Part shown: in pieces, positions 36,812 to 46,301 of the stretch | Layout of the letters: each line of letters starts with the position of its first letter | Numbering within the stretch: position 1 is the first letter of the stretch | NCBI RefSeq assembly: GCF_905120465.1 | Contig: NZ_CAJHOF010000004.1 | Location: 1 to 64,000 of the forward strand | From: Campylobacter majalis | GTDB taxonomy: Bacteria > Campylobacterota > Campylobacteria > Campylobacterales > Campylobacteraceae | Direction: 5' to 3' | Length of the DNA stretch: 64,000 nt | Notes under the pieces: model-generated | What the model was told of the DNA's origin: nothing | The model's database searches: none | Seen by the model: the letters and a program-made list of their open reading frames with translations, nothing else | Translations under genes and position numbers: made by a program

Positions 36812-37335
36812 TTTATTTCCTTTATCATATGGTAAAATTTCAAATTATATATATTTCGCTCACCATCAATTTTAAAACCGAGCTTTTTGTATAATTGTAT
36901 ATTTTTTTGCTTTAAAGTTTCGACTAATAAGGCTATTTTTCTCTCATTTTTTTCTTTTGCTAAAATTTCAGCGTATTTAAATAGCTTTGTTGCTATGCCT
37001 TGCGATTGAAATTTCTCATTCACCGCAATAGCGTCTATATAGTATTCATCGTCGTTGCACTCGCACTCATAAATGTCACTATAATTCATGTCTAGCCACT
37101 TGACATCACTTCCTTTATAGCTTATCATCATTGCTACAACTTTGCTATCTTGTTCATATACAAGCATATTTTTATGGCTAATTCTATTTTGTGTATCATT
37201 GTAAAGTTGCGTTAATTTCTTTTCTGTAGTATATTTATCGTTTGATTTACTTAACAAATATATTATGTCGCCAAGTGCCATTTTTATAAGTGGTATGCAT
37301 GAGTTTATATCTTGTAATTTTGCTTTTCTTATCAT
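36808..37335 (-). CDS. GNAT family N-acetyltransferase
   Basis: This 175-residue enzyme starts MIRKAKLQDINSCIPLIKMA, a typical GNAT beginning. It has the acetyl-CoA binding motif A region AIAVNEKFQSQGIATKLFKYAE (shown split: VNEKFQSQGIATKLF, about residues 105-119) and the closing LYKKLGFKIDGERNIYNL. The substrate is unknown. A longer frame begins at 37461, but its first 42 residues overlap the YebC promoter region and look non-coding. The ATG at 37335 is better. It overlaps copZ by the ATGA pattern. Confidence 0.75.
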   Translation of the reverse strand: MIRKAKLQDINSCIPLIKMALGDIIYLLSKSNDKYTTEKKLTQLYNDTQNRISHKNMLVYEQDSKVVAMMISYKGSDVKWLDMNYSDIYECECNDDEYYIDAIAVNEKFQSQGIATKLFKYAEILAKEKNERKIALLVETLKQKNIQLYKKLGFKIDGERNIYNLKFYHMIKEIK

Positions 37336-37392
37336 GTGCAAAATTATAGTTAAAATATGTAAATTTATTATGAATATTAAGTGATAGTTTTG

Positions 37393-37398
37393 TATAAT
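37393..37398 (+). promoter_or_regulatory. Probable -10 box of yebC-family gene
   Basis: TTGTATAATTG has a perfect TATAAT 30 bases before the start codon. The leader contains AAAAGGAT. Confidence 0.5.
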
Positions 37399-37427
37399 TG
37401 CACGATTTTTATGTAAAAAGGATATAA

Positions 37428-38135
37428 ATGGGACGAGCGTTTGAATATAGACGAGCGGCAAAAGAGGCTAGATGGGATAAGATGAGCAAGGTGTTTCCTA
37501 AACTTGCCAAGGCGATAACAGTCGCTGCAAAAGAGGGTGGCACAGATCCAGATATGAATCCGAAACTTCGTGCCGCAATAGCCGCCGCTAAAGCACAAAA
37601 TATGCCAAAAGACAACATTGATAATGCTTTAAAACGTGCAAATGGCAAAGATAGTGCTGATATAAAAACGATATTTTATGATGGAAAGGCTGCACATGGC
37701 ACACAAATTATAGTCGAATGTGCTACAGATAATCCAACTCGCACCGTGGCAAATGTAAAGGCCATTTTTAATAAAAACGGCGGAGAAATTTTGCCTAGTG
37801 GTAGTTTGAGCTTTATGTTTTCAAGAAAAAGCGTTTTTGAAGTGTCATTGCCAGAACAAGAGCTAGAAGAGATCGAGCTAGAGTTGATTGATTTTGGTTT
37901 AGATGAACTTGAAAAAAATGAAGAGAGCTTGTTTATATATGGTGATTATACGGCGTTTGGAACACTAAGTGAAGGCATAGAAAAATTAGGGCTTGAGCTT
38001 AAAAAGGGCGGCTTGGAGTATGTGCCAAACACAACTATTGAGCTAAATGAAACACAAATGAATGACGTAGAAAAATTGCTAGACAAACTAGAAGATGATG
38101 ATGACGTCCAAGCTGTATATACAAATATCGAATAA
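37428..38135 (+). CDS. YebC/PmpR family regulatory protein
   Basis: This 235-residue protein is a YebC family member (also called PmpR), a DNA-binding regulator or translation-linked factor. Conserved elements: [20 protein letters not shown] at the start, [20 protein letters not shown] (about 25-44), [51 protein letters not shown] and the acidic C-terminal [15 protein letters not shown]. Recent work links YebC proteins to helping ribosomes on proline stretches. It is the first gene of an apparent pair with ppiB, 12 bases downstream. Confidence 0.93.
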   Translation: MGRAFEYRRAAKEARWDKMSKVFPKLAKAITVAAKEGGTDPDMNPKLRAAIAAAKAQNMPKDNIDNALKRANGKDSADIKTIFYDGKAAHGTQIIVECATDNPTRTVANVKAIFNKNGGEILPSGSLSFMFSRKSVFEVSLPEQELEEIELELIDFGLDELEKNEESLFIYGDYTAFGTLSEGIEKLGLELKKGGLEYVPNTTIELNETQMNDVEKLLDKLEDDDDVQAVYTNIE

Positions 38136-38147
38136 AAGGAGATTAAA

Positions 38148-38642
38148 ATGAGAGAAGAGTTAAAGACTTTTGAAATAGATATTAATGAATTAAAAAAGGA
38201 AAAATTTGCCATTTTGCATACGACAAAAGGTGATATAAGGCTTGAGCTTTTTGCCCAGGAAGCACCACAAGCTGTGGCAAATTTTGTTGATTTGATTGGT
38301 GTTGGATTTTATGATGGGTTGAAATTTCACCGCGTAATACCAAATTTCGTAATTCAAGGCGGATGCCCATACGGCACTGGAACTGGTGGTCCAGGATATA
38401 GGATAAAATGCGAGTGTGATAAGCAAAGCGTCAAACATGAGCGTGGAAGTTTGTCAATGGCACACGCTGGGCGTGATACTGGCGGTTCGCAGTTTTTTAT
38501 CTGCCATAGTGCTCAGCCGCATTTAGATGGTGTGCATACGATATTTGGCAAGTGTGTTGATGATGAGAGTTTGGCTGTATTAGACGCGATACGTCAAGGC
38601 GATACGATAGAAATAGCTGAAGTAGTAGCCAAGCTTGATTAA
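38148..38642 (+). CDS. ppiB: Peptidyl-prolyl cis-trans isomerase, cyclophilin type
   Basis: This 164-residue cyclophilin catalyses proline isomerisation during protein folding. Catalytic and substrate positions are in [20 protein letters not shown] (about residues 63-82; His-Arg and Gln), [19 protein letters not shown] and [13 protein letters not shown]. No signal peptide, so it is cytosolic. It has a clear AAAGGAG site and follows the YebC gene by 12 bases. A perfect terminator stem lies one base after its stop. Confidence 0.95.
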   Translation: MREELKTFEIDINELKKEKFAILHTTKGDIRLELFAQEAPQAVANFVDLIGVGFYDGLKFHRVIPNFVIQGGCPYGTGTGGPGYRIKCECDKQSVKHERGSLSMAHAGRDTGGSQFFICHSAQPHLDGVHTIFGKCVDDESLAVLDAIRQGDTIEIAEVVAKLD

Positions 38643-38669
38643 CTAAAAGCCCTAAAACAGGGCTTTTAG
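38643..38669 (+). terminator. Terminator after ppiB
   Basis: CTAAAAGCCCT and AGGGCTTTTAG form an eleven-base perfect stem with an AAAAC loop. The A-rich left and T-rich right sides make it a strong intrinsic terminator. Confidence 0.85.
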
Positions 38670-38714
38670 TAACTACTTTTAATACTTAAGTTTTGTATTT
38701 ACAATAAAATTTTA

Positions 38715-38720
38715 TATAAT
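38715..38720 (+). promoter_or_regulatory. -10 box immediately upstream of thiL
   Basis: TTTTATATAATCAC contains TATAAT that ends only six bases before the thiL ATG (38727). Transcription would begin at or near the start codon, so the mRNA is probably leaderless. No Shine-Dalgarno sequence is present (CACAAA before ATG). Confidence 0.5.
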
Positions 38721-38726
38721 CACAAA

Positions 38727-39548
38727 ATGGATAAAGAGTTTTTTACAATCAGCTGTTTTAGCAATGCACTAATAGGCGACGATGCCGCTGTTATAGATAA
38801 AAATGTATATTGCAAGGATCTATTTTGTGAAGGGACACACTTTAAACGCGAGTGGTTAAGCCCATATCAGATAGGTCAAAAAGCAATGCTTGTTAATATC
38901 TCAGACGTCATAGTAATGAATGCTAGACCAAAATATGCTTTGCTTGGTTTAATTTTACCTAAAAATATATGTGAGGCTGAAATTTTGGAGTTAAGTCGTG
39001 GAATAAACGATACTTGTAAAAAATTTGGCGTAAGCGTAATTGGCGGAGATACGATAGCTGGAGAAAAACTTGGCATAAGCGTTAGCATGATAGGCGAACT
39101 ACTTGGCAAAGCAACGCTTAGAAATGGGCTTAAAAAAGGCGATTATATAGCATTTACAGGAGAGCTTGGAAAGAGCTTGAAGGGACTAAAAACACTGCAA
39201 AATAAAGGTGAAATTTGTGCTAACTCACGCTTTGTTGCTCCAAATTTAAAAGATAAATTTTTTTATAAAGCAGCAAAATATGTAACATCAGCCATGGATA
39301 TAAGCGATGGCTTGGCAACTGACTTACAAAAGCTAACAAAGGCATCAAAAAAAGGTGTTAAAATGATAAAAAAACTTAGCTTGGCTCAATTAAAAAGCGG
39401 AGAAGAATACGAAGCGTTGTTTAGTTTTTCGCCTAAAAATTTAGCCAAAATAAAACATATCGCAAGACAAACTCGCACAAAAGTTACAATCTTTGCCATT
39501 GCAACGAAAGGAAGTTATAAAACACATGCAAAATCACACCACTTTTAA
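38727..39548 (+). CDS. thiL: Thiamine-monophosphate kinase
   Basis: This 273-residue kinase phosphorylates thiamine monophosphate to thiamine diphosphate. It belongs to the AIR synthase-like superfamily. Visible motifs: [20 protein letters not shown] (about residues 15-34), [19 protein letters not shown] (about 56-74), [20 protein letters not shown] and [16 protein letters not shown]. It lacks a clear ribosome site and is probably leaderless. Its last 23 bases overlap truD. Confidence 0.9.
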   Translation: MDKEFFTISCFSNALIGDDAAVIDKNVYCKDLFCEGTHFKREWLSPYQIGQKAMLVNISDVIVMNARPKYALLGLILPKNICEAEILELSRGINDTCKKFGVSVIGGDTIAGEKLGISVSMIGELLGKATLRNGLKKGDYIAFTGELGKSLKGLKTLQNKGEICANSRFVAPNLKDKFFYKAAKYVTSAMDISDGLATDLQKLTKASKKGVKMIKKLSLAQLKSGEEYEALFSFSPKNLAKIKHIARQTRTKVTIFAIATKGSYKTHAKSHHF

Positions 39549-40659
39549 GCCGCTTTTAACACTCACTCACGCACCAATAAATTGTCATTTTTCCAAAAAT
39601 TCAGATGATTTTGTAGTGCGAGAAGTACCGCTATATAAGACAAGTGGAGAAGGTGAGCATTTGATGTGTGAAATACAAAAAAAGGATTTAAGCACACAGC
39701 AAGCCCTTAGCTTGATAAGTGAACAAACAGGTATAAAAATACGTGAAATAGGATATGCTGGGTTAAAAGACAAGCAGGGTATGACTACCCAAATGCTTAG
39801 TTTGCCAAGAAAATTTCAAAGTGCGATTGAAAATTTTACCCATGAAAAGTTAAAAATTTTAAATGTAAATTTTCACAACAATAAGCTAAGAGTAGGGCAT
39901 CTAAAAGGAAATCGATTTTTTATACGACTTAAAAAAGTGATGCCAAGTGACGCTTTAAGATTGGCTCAAGCCTTAAAAACACTAGACACTCAAGGTTATG
40001 CTAACTATTTTGGATACCAAAGATTTGGTAAATACGGCGATAATTCCGAGGCAGGACGTGAAATTTTAACTAAAGGAACATTGCAAGGCAAAAGACTAAA
40101 AAATCCAAAACTTAGTGAGTTTTTGATATCGGCTTATCAAAGTGATTTGTTTAATAAGTATGTAAGCAAAAGGGTTGAAATTTCAAGATTTGTGAGTGAT
40201 TTTAGCGAGAGTGAAGTCATGAATTATTATGATTTTGATAAGACTTTAGTAAAAGCTTTAAAATCACAAAAACAGTTTTATAAAATTTTACCAGGAGAGG
40301 TGCTTGGACATTATCCTTTTGGAAAGTGCTTTTTGTGCGATGATTTAAATACAGAAGTTGATAGATTTACAAAGCGTGATATAACTAGCATGGGACTACT
40401 TGCTGGTGCAAAAGCATATAGAGCAAGTGGCATTGCAAAAGAGATAGAAGATGTGATTTTTACTCAGATAAACGAGTATGAGAGCAAACTAAATGGCTCA
40501 CGTCGGTTTGCATGGGCGTATTTAGACGAGCTTGATTTTAAATACAATGAGGAAAAGGCACATTTTAGCATGAGCTTTTTCTTGCAAAAAGGCTCATATG
40601 CTACAGTGGTTTTGGAACAAATTTTAAATAGAGATATTTTTGAGCAAAGTGATTTTTAA
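39526..40659 (+). CDS. truD: tRNA pseudouridine(13) synthase TruD
   Basis: This 377-residue enzyme isomerises U13 of tRNA-Glu. It has [20 protein letters not shown] (about residues 18-37), [20 protein letters not shown] (with catalytic Asp, about 72-91), and [20 protein letters not shown]. The C-terminal TRUD domain includes [18 protein letters not shown]. The start ATG at 39526 is preceded by AAAGGAAG and overlaps the end of thiL, so translation is likely coupled. The frame extends further upstream to 39493, but that part overlaps thiL without a ribosome site. Confidence 0.93.
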   Translation: MQNHTTFKPLLTLTHAPINCHFSKNSDDFVVREVPLYKTSGEGEHLMCEIQKKDLSTQQALSLISEQTGIKIREIGYAGLKDKQGMTTQMLSLPRKFQSAIENFTHEKLKILNVNFHNNKLRVGHLKGNRFFIRLKKVMPSDALRLAQALKTLDTQGYANYFGYQRFGKYGDNSEAGREILTKGTLQGKRLKNPKLSEFLISAYQSDLFNKYVSKRVEISRFVSDFSESEVMNYYDFDKTLVKALKSQKQFYKILPGEVLGHYPFGKCFLCDDLNTEVDRFTKRDITSMGLLAGAKAYRASGIAKEIEDVIFTQINEYESKLNGSRRFAWAYLDELDFKYNEEKAHFSMSFFLQKGSYATVVLEQILNRDIFEQSDF

Positions 40660-41591
40660 AGGCATGATCTTAAAATTAATAACATTTTGTTAAATTTAAC
40701 TATTTTAACTAATGTTAAAGTAAGCGATAGAAATTTTATAAAACTAGCTAAGCGGTTTTGCGGATAAACTTAAATTTATTGTTAAAATTTAGTTATTTGT
40801 AAATTATATTAAAAGCATTTAAAATATTAAAAAATTTTGTATTTGACACAACGACTAAAAAATGGGATATTTTTAAATCCAAACAACATAACTTAAATGT
40901 GTTTAATAAACCAAAATTTTTTTAAATTTTGGCTATTTTCTTACATAGCAACAAAGTGCGAAGTTATTCATAGGGATAGCGATTTAAGCTATCATCTGAT
41001 AACAACAAGTGTTTTTGTAAAAATGTTTGCTTAAAACGTTTAAAGCATTTGCAAAGTGATGTTTTGCAAGATAAATAAAACAGCAAAAAGCAAAACAGAT
41101 TTATTTAAATAAAAAATGCTCATAAAACAACAAGCCAAATAACAAATTTACACCATGCTTTGCTTAATAGCAATAAAGCAATATTTTAAGCTTTTTAAAT
41201 CCAAAACTATGGCAATAATAAAAAATCAAGTTTTGCAAAGCAAGATATTTATTGTTAAAAATAGCAAAGTCATAAAGTTGGCTTAACTATAGGCTTGTTA
41301 CAACTTAATTTATGACTTTGTTCAGAGCTAAGGCAAATTTCATTGTCTACAATAGTGAGTTTTAAGCAAATTGTATCGACTAAATAAGTTTTTTTGCAAA
41401 GTAAAACGGTTTTTAAAGCTACGAGAGTTAGCGAACTAAAATTTCTAACAAGACAAAATCTAACCAACTTACGCATTAGTCTTTGCATATTTTTAAGTAT
41501 TTAAAAAATGATAATGTTTTAATATTAAAGCTTTAAATGTTGGTTTAAAATTTAAAGCTTTAATAACTTGTAAATTTATACGATTAAAGTA
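40660..41591. other. Long gene-free region
   Basis: About 930 bases without a credible gene. A 72-codon minus-strand frame (41270-41488) lacks a ribosome site and recognisable content, so I leave it out. The stretch includes a 23-bp sequence (40981-41003) also seen with 19 of 23 matches at 61140-61162. TTTTGCAAAG/TTGCAAAGC-like repeats recur near 41050, 41070 and 41232. No RNA gene is recognised. Confidence 0.45.
40981..41003. repeat. 23-bp imperfect dispersed repeat, copy 1
   Basis: GATTTAAGCTATCATCTGAT followed by AAC matches 61140-61162 at 19 of 23 positions. Both copies sit in gene-free stretches next to unrelated genes. Confidence 0.4.
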
Positions 41592-41627
41592 AAGCCTTGG
41601 TTTAAAAATAAATTTAAGCCAAGGCTT
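41592..41627 (-). terminator. Terminator of glyS
   Basis: AAGCCTTGGTTTAAA and TTTAAGCCAAGGCTT pair over 15 bases with one wobble and an AATAAA loop. It overlaps the glyS stop codon on the minus strand. Confidence 0.75.
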
Positions 41628-43632
41628 AAAAACTAATCTCTTTTATGTCAGCAACTTTTAAAAATTCTTTATAAATTTGTCCAATTAATGCTATGCGATT
41701 TTCTTTTATTTTTTTATCATCTACATTTATCATAACGTTATCAAAAAAGCTATCAATGTCTGCTTTTAAGCCAAAAAGTCCATTTAATTTAGCCACAAAA
41801 TCATCATCATTTTTATCTAATGCCATAAAGCTATCATTTAGTTTTTTTTCATATTCATTCTCAAATAGATGCACATCAACACTTGAAATTTCAGCATCTT
41901 TGATAATATTTGCCAAACGCTTAAATGTTGAGAAATTATCACTAAATCCAGGTTTAGCAGAAATTTCACTAAGTGAATTTATGGCGTTTGTCAATCTATT
42001 TATATCGCGTTCGCCACTATTTATGCATGATTTAACTATCGAAGCATTGCAATCAAAAAATGTATAAAGTCTATCGATTATAAAACTCTCAAGAGTTTTT
42101 AGCTCAAATTTACTATAATCTTTTGCAATTAAAGCCAAAATTTCACGCACATCAAAATCAAGCTTAAGGCTCTGTGCTATCTTAATAACGCCATTTGCAG
42201 CACGTCTTAGTGCATATGGATCTTTGGTGCCTGTTGGAATTTTGCCTATGCCAAACAAACCAACAAGGGTGTCTAACTTATTTGAAAGGGCAACTACGGC
42301 ACTAAATGTCGAAGTAGGGCATTTTGCATTTTCTCCATCTGGCAAATATTGCTCTTTTATTGCTTTTACTATATCGTCACTCTCACCCATGGCTTTTGCG
42401 TAATATCCGCCCATAACACCTTGCAATTCGCCAAACTCATAAACCATTGCAGTTGTTAAATCCGCCTTGCTTAGCATAATAGCACGTTTTATTTGCTCGG
42501 TCTTGTCTGCTGGTAGATTAAATTTAGAGCTTAAAATTTCAGCTATTTTTATCTCTCTTAGTGTCTTATCATACATGCTGCCTAACTCTTTTAGGTAGGT
42601 TATGTTTTTTAGTTTTTCAGGATCTAATCCAGACGCTAAATCGCTTTGCCAAAAAAACATCGCATCGCTAAGTCTTGCTCTTAAAACCTTCTCGTTTCCT
42701 TTTATTATTAAATCATTATCTTTTGTGATTGCGTTTGAAACTACAACAAAATTATTTGTAAGTTTTTGATTTTTAAACACGGCAAAATAGCGTTGATTTT
42801 CTTTCATAGATGTGATTATAACCTCGCTTGGCATATCTAAAAAGCTCTCGCCAAACTCGCCAAGCAAAGCCGTTGGATACTCAGTAATCGCCACAACTTC
42901 ATCTAGTAAAGCCCCATCTATTTCGATGCTTATATCGTGCTTGTCTTGTATTTTATTAAACTCTACTAAAATCATCTGCTTTCTTTCGTTTGCATCAAGC
43001 ACAATGCCACGCTCTTTTAGACCATCAAAATACTCTTTTACGCTTGAGATTGCGATTTTTTCATAGCTAATGCTTCTGTGTGCATATGTGCTAGGCTCAC
43101 TTTTTACACCAAATGCACTAAACTCGACATTTTTGCCATCAAAAAAGCATAAAAATGAGCGGATAGGGCGGATGAACTCATGCTCACCACTACCCCAACG
43201 CATAGATTTACCAAAATTTAAGCTGTGTAAAAATTTCTCAATCATCTCGCCCAATAACTCTTTGCTTTCACGTCCTTTTATCTGTTTTATGTGATAAAGC
43301 ACCTCTTTGCCATCAATTTGTTTAAAACCTAACTCATCTTGCGAAATTTCACACTTTTTAGCAAAGGCAAGTGCAGCCTGTGTAAAAGCACCATCTTTTA
43401 CGGCAACATGTTTTGGGGCACCGATAAACTCCTGAATACTATCATCCTGAGCTGCCTTAAAATCCTTGTGAAAAAACACCAACCTTCTTGGCGTATAATA
43501 AAAATCAAACTCACTTTTTAGCTTGTACTCATCTAGCACGGTTTGCCATTTGGTTTTAATGTTTGGCAACTCTTTTAAAAATGGTATTGCCGGTAGTTCT
43601 TCTACTGTAATTTCAATCAATAACTCTTTCAT
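41626..43632 (-). CDS. glyS: Glycine--tRNA ligase beta subunit
   Basis: This 668-residue protein is the beta subunit of the alpha2beta2 glycyl-tRNA synthetase. It begins MKELLIEITVEELPAIPFLK, the standard start. Further conserved blocks are FIGAPKHVAVKDG, KSMRWGSGEHEFIRPIRSFL, YAHRSISYEKI, ITSMKENQRYFAVF, VLRARLSDAMFFWQSDL, SKADLTTAMVYEFGELQGVM and KIPTGTKDPYALRRAANG. The beta subunit binds tRNA. The alpha subunit gene is not in this window. A small membrane-peptide gene overlaps its start. Confidence 0.95.
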   Translation of the reverse strand: MKELLIEITVEELPAIPFLKELPNIKTKWQTVLDEYKLKSEFDFYYTPRRLVFFHKDFKAAQDDSIQEFIGAPKHVAVKDGAFTQAALAFAKKCEISQDELGFKQIDGKEVLYHIKQIKGRESKELLGEMIEKFLHSLNFGKSMRWGSGEHEFIRPIRSFLCFFDGKNVEFSAFGVKSEPSTYAHRSISYEKIAISSVKEYFDGLKERGIVLDANERKQMILVEFNKIQDKHDISIEIDGALLDEVVAITEYPTALLGEFGESFLDMPSEVIITSMKENQRYFAVFKNQKLTNNFVVVSNAITKDNDLIIKGNEKVLRARLSDAMFFWQSDLASGLDPEKLKNITYLKELGSMYDKTLREIKIAEILSSKFNLPADKTEQIKRAIMLSKADLTTAMVYEFGELQGVMGGYYAKAMGESDDIVKAIKEQYLPDGENAKCPTSTFSAVVALSNKLDTLVGLFGIGKIPTGTKDPYALRRAANGVIKIAQSLKLDFDVREILALIAKDYSKFELKTLESFIIDRLYTFFDCNASIVKSCINSGERDINRLTNAINSLSEISAKPGFSDNFSTFKRLANIIKDAEISSVDVHLFENEYEKKLNDSFMALDKNDDDFVAKLNGLFGLKADIDSFFDNVMINVDDKKIKENRIALIGQIYKEFLKVADIKEISF

Positions 43633-43759
43633 CTCGTTCCTTTTTTAATTTTTTTCTAATTTCATCTTTTTTCATTGTTTGAGCCGCTACACCGCGTATC
43701 AAAAACAGTATAAACATAGCAAAAGCCACAAGCATAACGATATCTAAAATTTCTTTCAT
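43613..43759 (-). CDS. Small single-pass membrane protein (48 residues)
   Basis: A 48-codon frame runs from ATG at 43759 to TGA at 43613: MKEILDIVMLVAFAMFILFL continues into IRGVAAQTMKKDEIRKKLKK. It has one membrane helix followed by a strongly basic tail. Its ATG overlaps the TGA of the exonuclease gene (ATGA), and its end overlaps the first 20 bases of glyS, so it would be translationally coupled on both sides. It is too short for most gene callers. Its function is unknown. Confidence 0.5.
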   Translation of the reverse strand: MKEILDIVMLVAFAMFILFLIRGVAAQTMKKDEIRKKLKKERDERVID

Positions 43760-44643
43760 TTTTTGCATTTTTCCTTTTTATCTGTGCTTAAATCAAAAAC
43801 TATCGGCAAATGATCTGAAAAAATTGGTTTTTTATTTATCTTTAATGCATAATCATTAGCATCAACTAAGCCCCTTTTATAGACCTTATAGCTACCGCAC
43901 ACGTATGAAATTTCAACTGAGTTTATTATATCAGGTGAGAGCAGGGCGTGATCTATCGCTCGTTTTTTGCCATATGCGTTTTGGCTAAAACGCTCTTTTG
44001 GTTTTAAAAATTCCCATAAATTTTGATATTGTTTAGCGTATTGTATATGATAGAGTAAATTTTTGCCTGAGTTTTTGGAATATGGAGTGTTAAAATCGCC
44101 AACGATTACGCCATTTTTAACATTTTCTAACGCTCGTCTTAGTGTTCTTTCAGCCCTTTGTTGCTTGTCAAAACCATTTTTGTATGCAGGAAAATGCACG
44201 TTAAACAGGCTAAAAAATTTACCATCAACGCTAAAATCTAGCTTTAAAATATCTCTTGTTTTTACATTTGGCACGGCAAAATACTCAGTTTTAATTGGCT
44301 TAATTTTTGACAACACACCAAGTCCAACTGGTGCGTTTTTGGTTGTTTTAAATGTTGCATATTTATAAGCTGTATTTTTTGCTAGTTCTTTTAAAACTTC
44401 TTCATTTTCAATCTCTTGAAGTGCGATAATATCGGCATTTATTGCGATTATGACCTTTTTTATGTTTTTTATTTTTTGTGTGTATTTTTTCTCATTCCAA
44501 TTGCCACTTTTTAGCTTAAAATCTCTATATTCATTGCCATTATCTAACGCATCAAAAAGGTTATTTACATTATAACTTGCGATTTTTATCGTTGTGGCAA
44601 ATGAAAAAACAGATAAAATTAAAACTAAAATAATCGCTCTCAT
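43756..44643 (-). CDS. Exported endonuclease/exonuclease/phosphatase family protein
   Basis: This 295-residue protein starts with a signal peptide (MRAIILVLILSVFSFATT). The mature part has the DNase I-like fold motifs: SYNVNNLFDALDNG near residue 24, IIALQEIENEEVL (catalytic Glu, about 73-85), FNVHFPAYKNG (His), GVIVGDFNTPYS (Asp/Asn, near 173), and FSDHLPIVFDLST (final Asp-His, near 272). It is probably a periplasmic nuclease or phosphodiesterase. It overlaps trmL by one base and precedes the small membrane-peptide gene. Confidence 0.85.
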   Translation of the reverse strand: MRAIILVLILSVFSFATTIKIASYNVNNLFDALDNGNEYRDFKLKSGNWNEKKYTQKIKNIKKVIIAINADIIALQEIENEEVLKELAKNTAYKYATFKTTKNAPVGLGVLSKIKPIKTEYFAVPNVKTRDILKLDFSVDGKFFSLFNVHFPAYKNGFDKQQRAERTLRRALENVKNGVIVGDFNTPYSKNSGKNLLYHIQYAKQYQNLWEFLKPKERFSQNAYGKKRAIDHALLSPDIINSVEISYVCGSYKVYKRGLVDANDYALKINKKPIFSDHLPIVFDLSTDKKEKCKK

Positions 44644-45122
44644 TAAACATACACCCTAAAATCAAAATTTTGTATATTTTGGCGTATCGCTTCGTATGCT
44701 ATAATGCCAACGCTCATGGCTTGATTTAAGCTTCTTCCGTTTTTACCCATTGGGATTGTGACTTTGTTTTGTGGCGACATATTCATCAACTCACTCGGCA
44801 ATCCAGTGCTTTCAGCTCCGAAAAATATAAAATCACCAGCTAAGTATTTTGCATCAAAATATAGCTGATTTGTCTTTGTTGTAGCAAAGAAAAATCTATC
44901 TTTATGCTGTAAATTTTTGCTTAAAAACTCATCTAAGCTCTCCCATACGCTTAAATCTAGCTTATGCCAATAATCAAGTCCAGCACGCCTTACAGCCTTT
45001 TCGCTTATATCAAACATAATCGGTTTAATAATATGCAGTTTTAAATTTGCATTTACGCACATTCTGCCGATGGTTCCAGTATTTTGTGGGATTTGCGGAT
45101 TAAGCAATACTATATTAAACAT
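44643..45122 (-). CDS. trmL: tRNA (cytidine/uridine-34 2'-O)-methyltransferase TrmL
   Basis: This 159-residue SPOUT-class methyltransferase modifies the wobble ribose of tRNA-Leu. It starts MFNIVLLNPQIPQNTGTIGR (tRNA/cofactor loop). The knotted C-terminal part includes FFGAESTGLP near residue 96, and IPMGKNGRSLNQAMSVGIIA near 115. The ATG at 45122 is preferred over the GTG two codons earlier because it matches the family start. The tRNA-Leu(CAA) at 589 is a plausible substrate. Confidence 0.9.
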   Translation of the reverse strand: MFNIVLLNPQIPQNTGTIGRMCVNANLKLHIIKPIMFDISEKAVRRAGLDYWHKLDLSVWESLDEFLSKNLQHKDRFFFATTKTNQLYFDAKYLAGDFIFFGAESTGLPSELMNMSPQNKVTIPMGKNGRSLNQAMSVGIIAYEAIRQNIQNFDFRVYV

Positions 45123-45167
45123 ACACACTTTCTTTGAAATTTAACAAAATTTTAATAAAGCCTGATT

Positions 45168-46301
45168 TTAGCTAAAATCGACTTTTAAAGGCTTTAAATT
45201 TGCTAAAAACTCATCTATTTTTTGCTCTTGTATGGATTTTATTTTATCGCTTATTTCTTTGCCTTTTAAGCCCTTTATTTGGCTCATGTCAATTTGTATT
45301 TTAAACTTTTTATCATAAACACCAAGTTGTTTTGCACGGCTTATTAAATCACTCGTATTTAGACCAAGCCATGCATTTAGTGGCTTTTTAATAGCAATTT
45401 TTAATAATTCGCTGTCGTTTGGCTTGGTATCAAAATAGACTTCATTTGCTAAATTTTCGTAAGATTTTGGTAGTTTTAAATTAGTAGAAATTTCTTTGAA
45501 ATTTAATTTAAAATGATTACAAAATAGATACAAAAAAAGATGTTTGTCTTTTATAAATTTTCTTGCATTTTTTAATTTTTTTAAAAAAACATCTAAATTT
45601 TCATATGAAATTTCAGCCTTAAATAGCGTTTTTATAAGCCCAAGTTTATGCAGATACAAAACTCCCTTTTCGATATTTTTGGCATGAAATAATTTAATTA
45701 ATTCACTAGCTATTCTGTCTTGGCTTAAATTTTGTAATGATAGAGTTTGCATGAGTTTTAATGTCGAATTAGATATATCAAAATCAAATCTAGCACTAAA
45801 TTGCACACCTCTAAGCACTCTAAGACTATCTTCACAAAATTTTTGACTATCGATGTGTGTTATTTTACGCTCTTTTATAGCATTTAAACCACCCCAAAAA
45901 TCAAGCAATTTACCACTATAGATATTTAACATCAATGCATTCATGCTGAAATCTCTGCGTTTTGAAGCAGTTTGTTCATCATTTGTATAGCTTACACTAA
46001 AATCTTGATGTCTATTGCCAGTTTTTGTCTCTGTGCGTGGCAAGGCGATATCATAATTTTTGTATTTATAAACAAAATAGCTTTTTCCAGCACCAGTTGC
46101 GTTGATTTCGCTCATTAAATTTGTAAATTTCTCATAATCCACATCATAGACTTCGATATCATAATCGCTTGATTTAATGCCTAAAAAAGCATCTCTAACA
46201 CAACCACCGACTAGATATACTCTACTTGTGTAGGGTGCGAAAATTTCACGCACCTCGTCTAAGTCTTTATTTTTTAATATTGCTAAGTCTGTTTTCAACA
46301 T
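45168..46301 (-). CDS. cca: CCA tRNA nucleotidyltransferase / poly(A) polymerase family
   Basis: This 377-residue protein belongs to class II nucleotidyltransferases that add or repair the CCA end of tRNAs. Evidence: VYLVGGCVRDAFLGIKSSDY with the catalytic DYDIEVYDVD (about residues 30-56), RRDFSMNALMLNIYSGKLLD, the DFWGGLNAIKERKITHID block, and DSLRVLRGVQFSARFDFDIS. The C-terminal half is helical. Start ATG at 46301 overlaps the CiaD-like gene by 35 bases; a clear ribosome site is missing. tRNA-Leu here has CCA encoded, so repair may be the main task. Confidence 0.88.
   Translation of the reverse strand: MLKTDLAILKNKDLDEVREIFAPYTSRVYLVGGCVRDAFLGIKSSDYDIEVYDVDYEKFTNLMSEINATGAGKSYFVYKYKNYDIALPRTETKTGNRHQDFSVSYTNDEQTASKRRDFSMNALMLNIYSGKLLDFWGGLNAIKERKITHIDSQKFCEDSLRVLRGVQFSARFDFDISNSTLKLMQTLSLQNLSQDRIASELIKLFHAKNIEKGVLYLHKLGLIKTLFKAEISYENLDVFLKKLKNARKFIKDKHLFLYLFCNHFKLNFKEISTNLKLPKSYENLANEVYFDTKPNDSELLKIAIKKPLNAWLGLNTSDLISRAKQLGVYDKKFKIQIDMSQIKGLKGKEISDKIKSIQEQKIDEFLANLKPLKVDFS

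Noticed and set aside
37336-37461. N-terminal extension of the GNAT protein
   Set aside because: It crosses the divergent promoter region of the YebC-family gene and lacks typical GNAT sequence.
41270-41488. 72-codon open frame on the minus strand
   Set aside because: No ribosome site and no recognisable family or signal; lies in an AT-rich gene-free region and its composition is unlike neighbouring genes.
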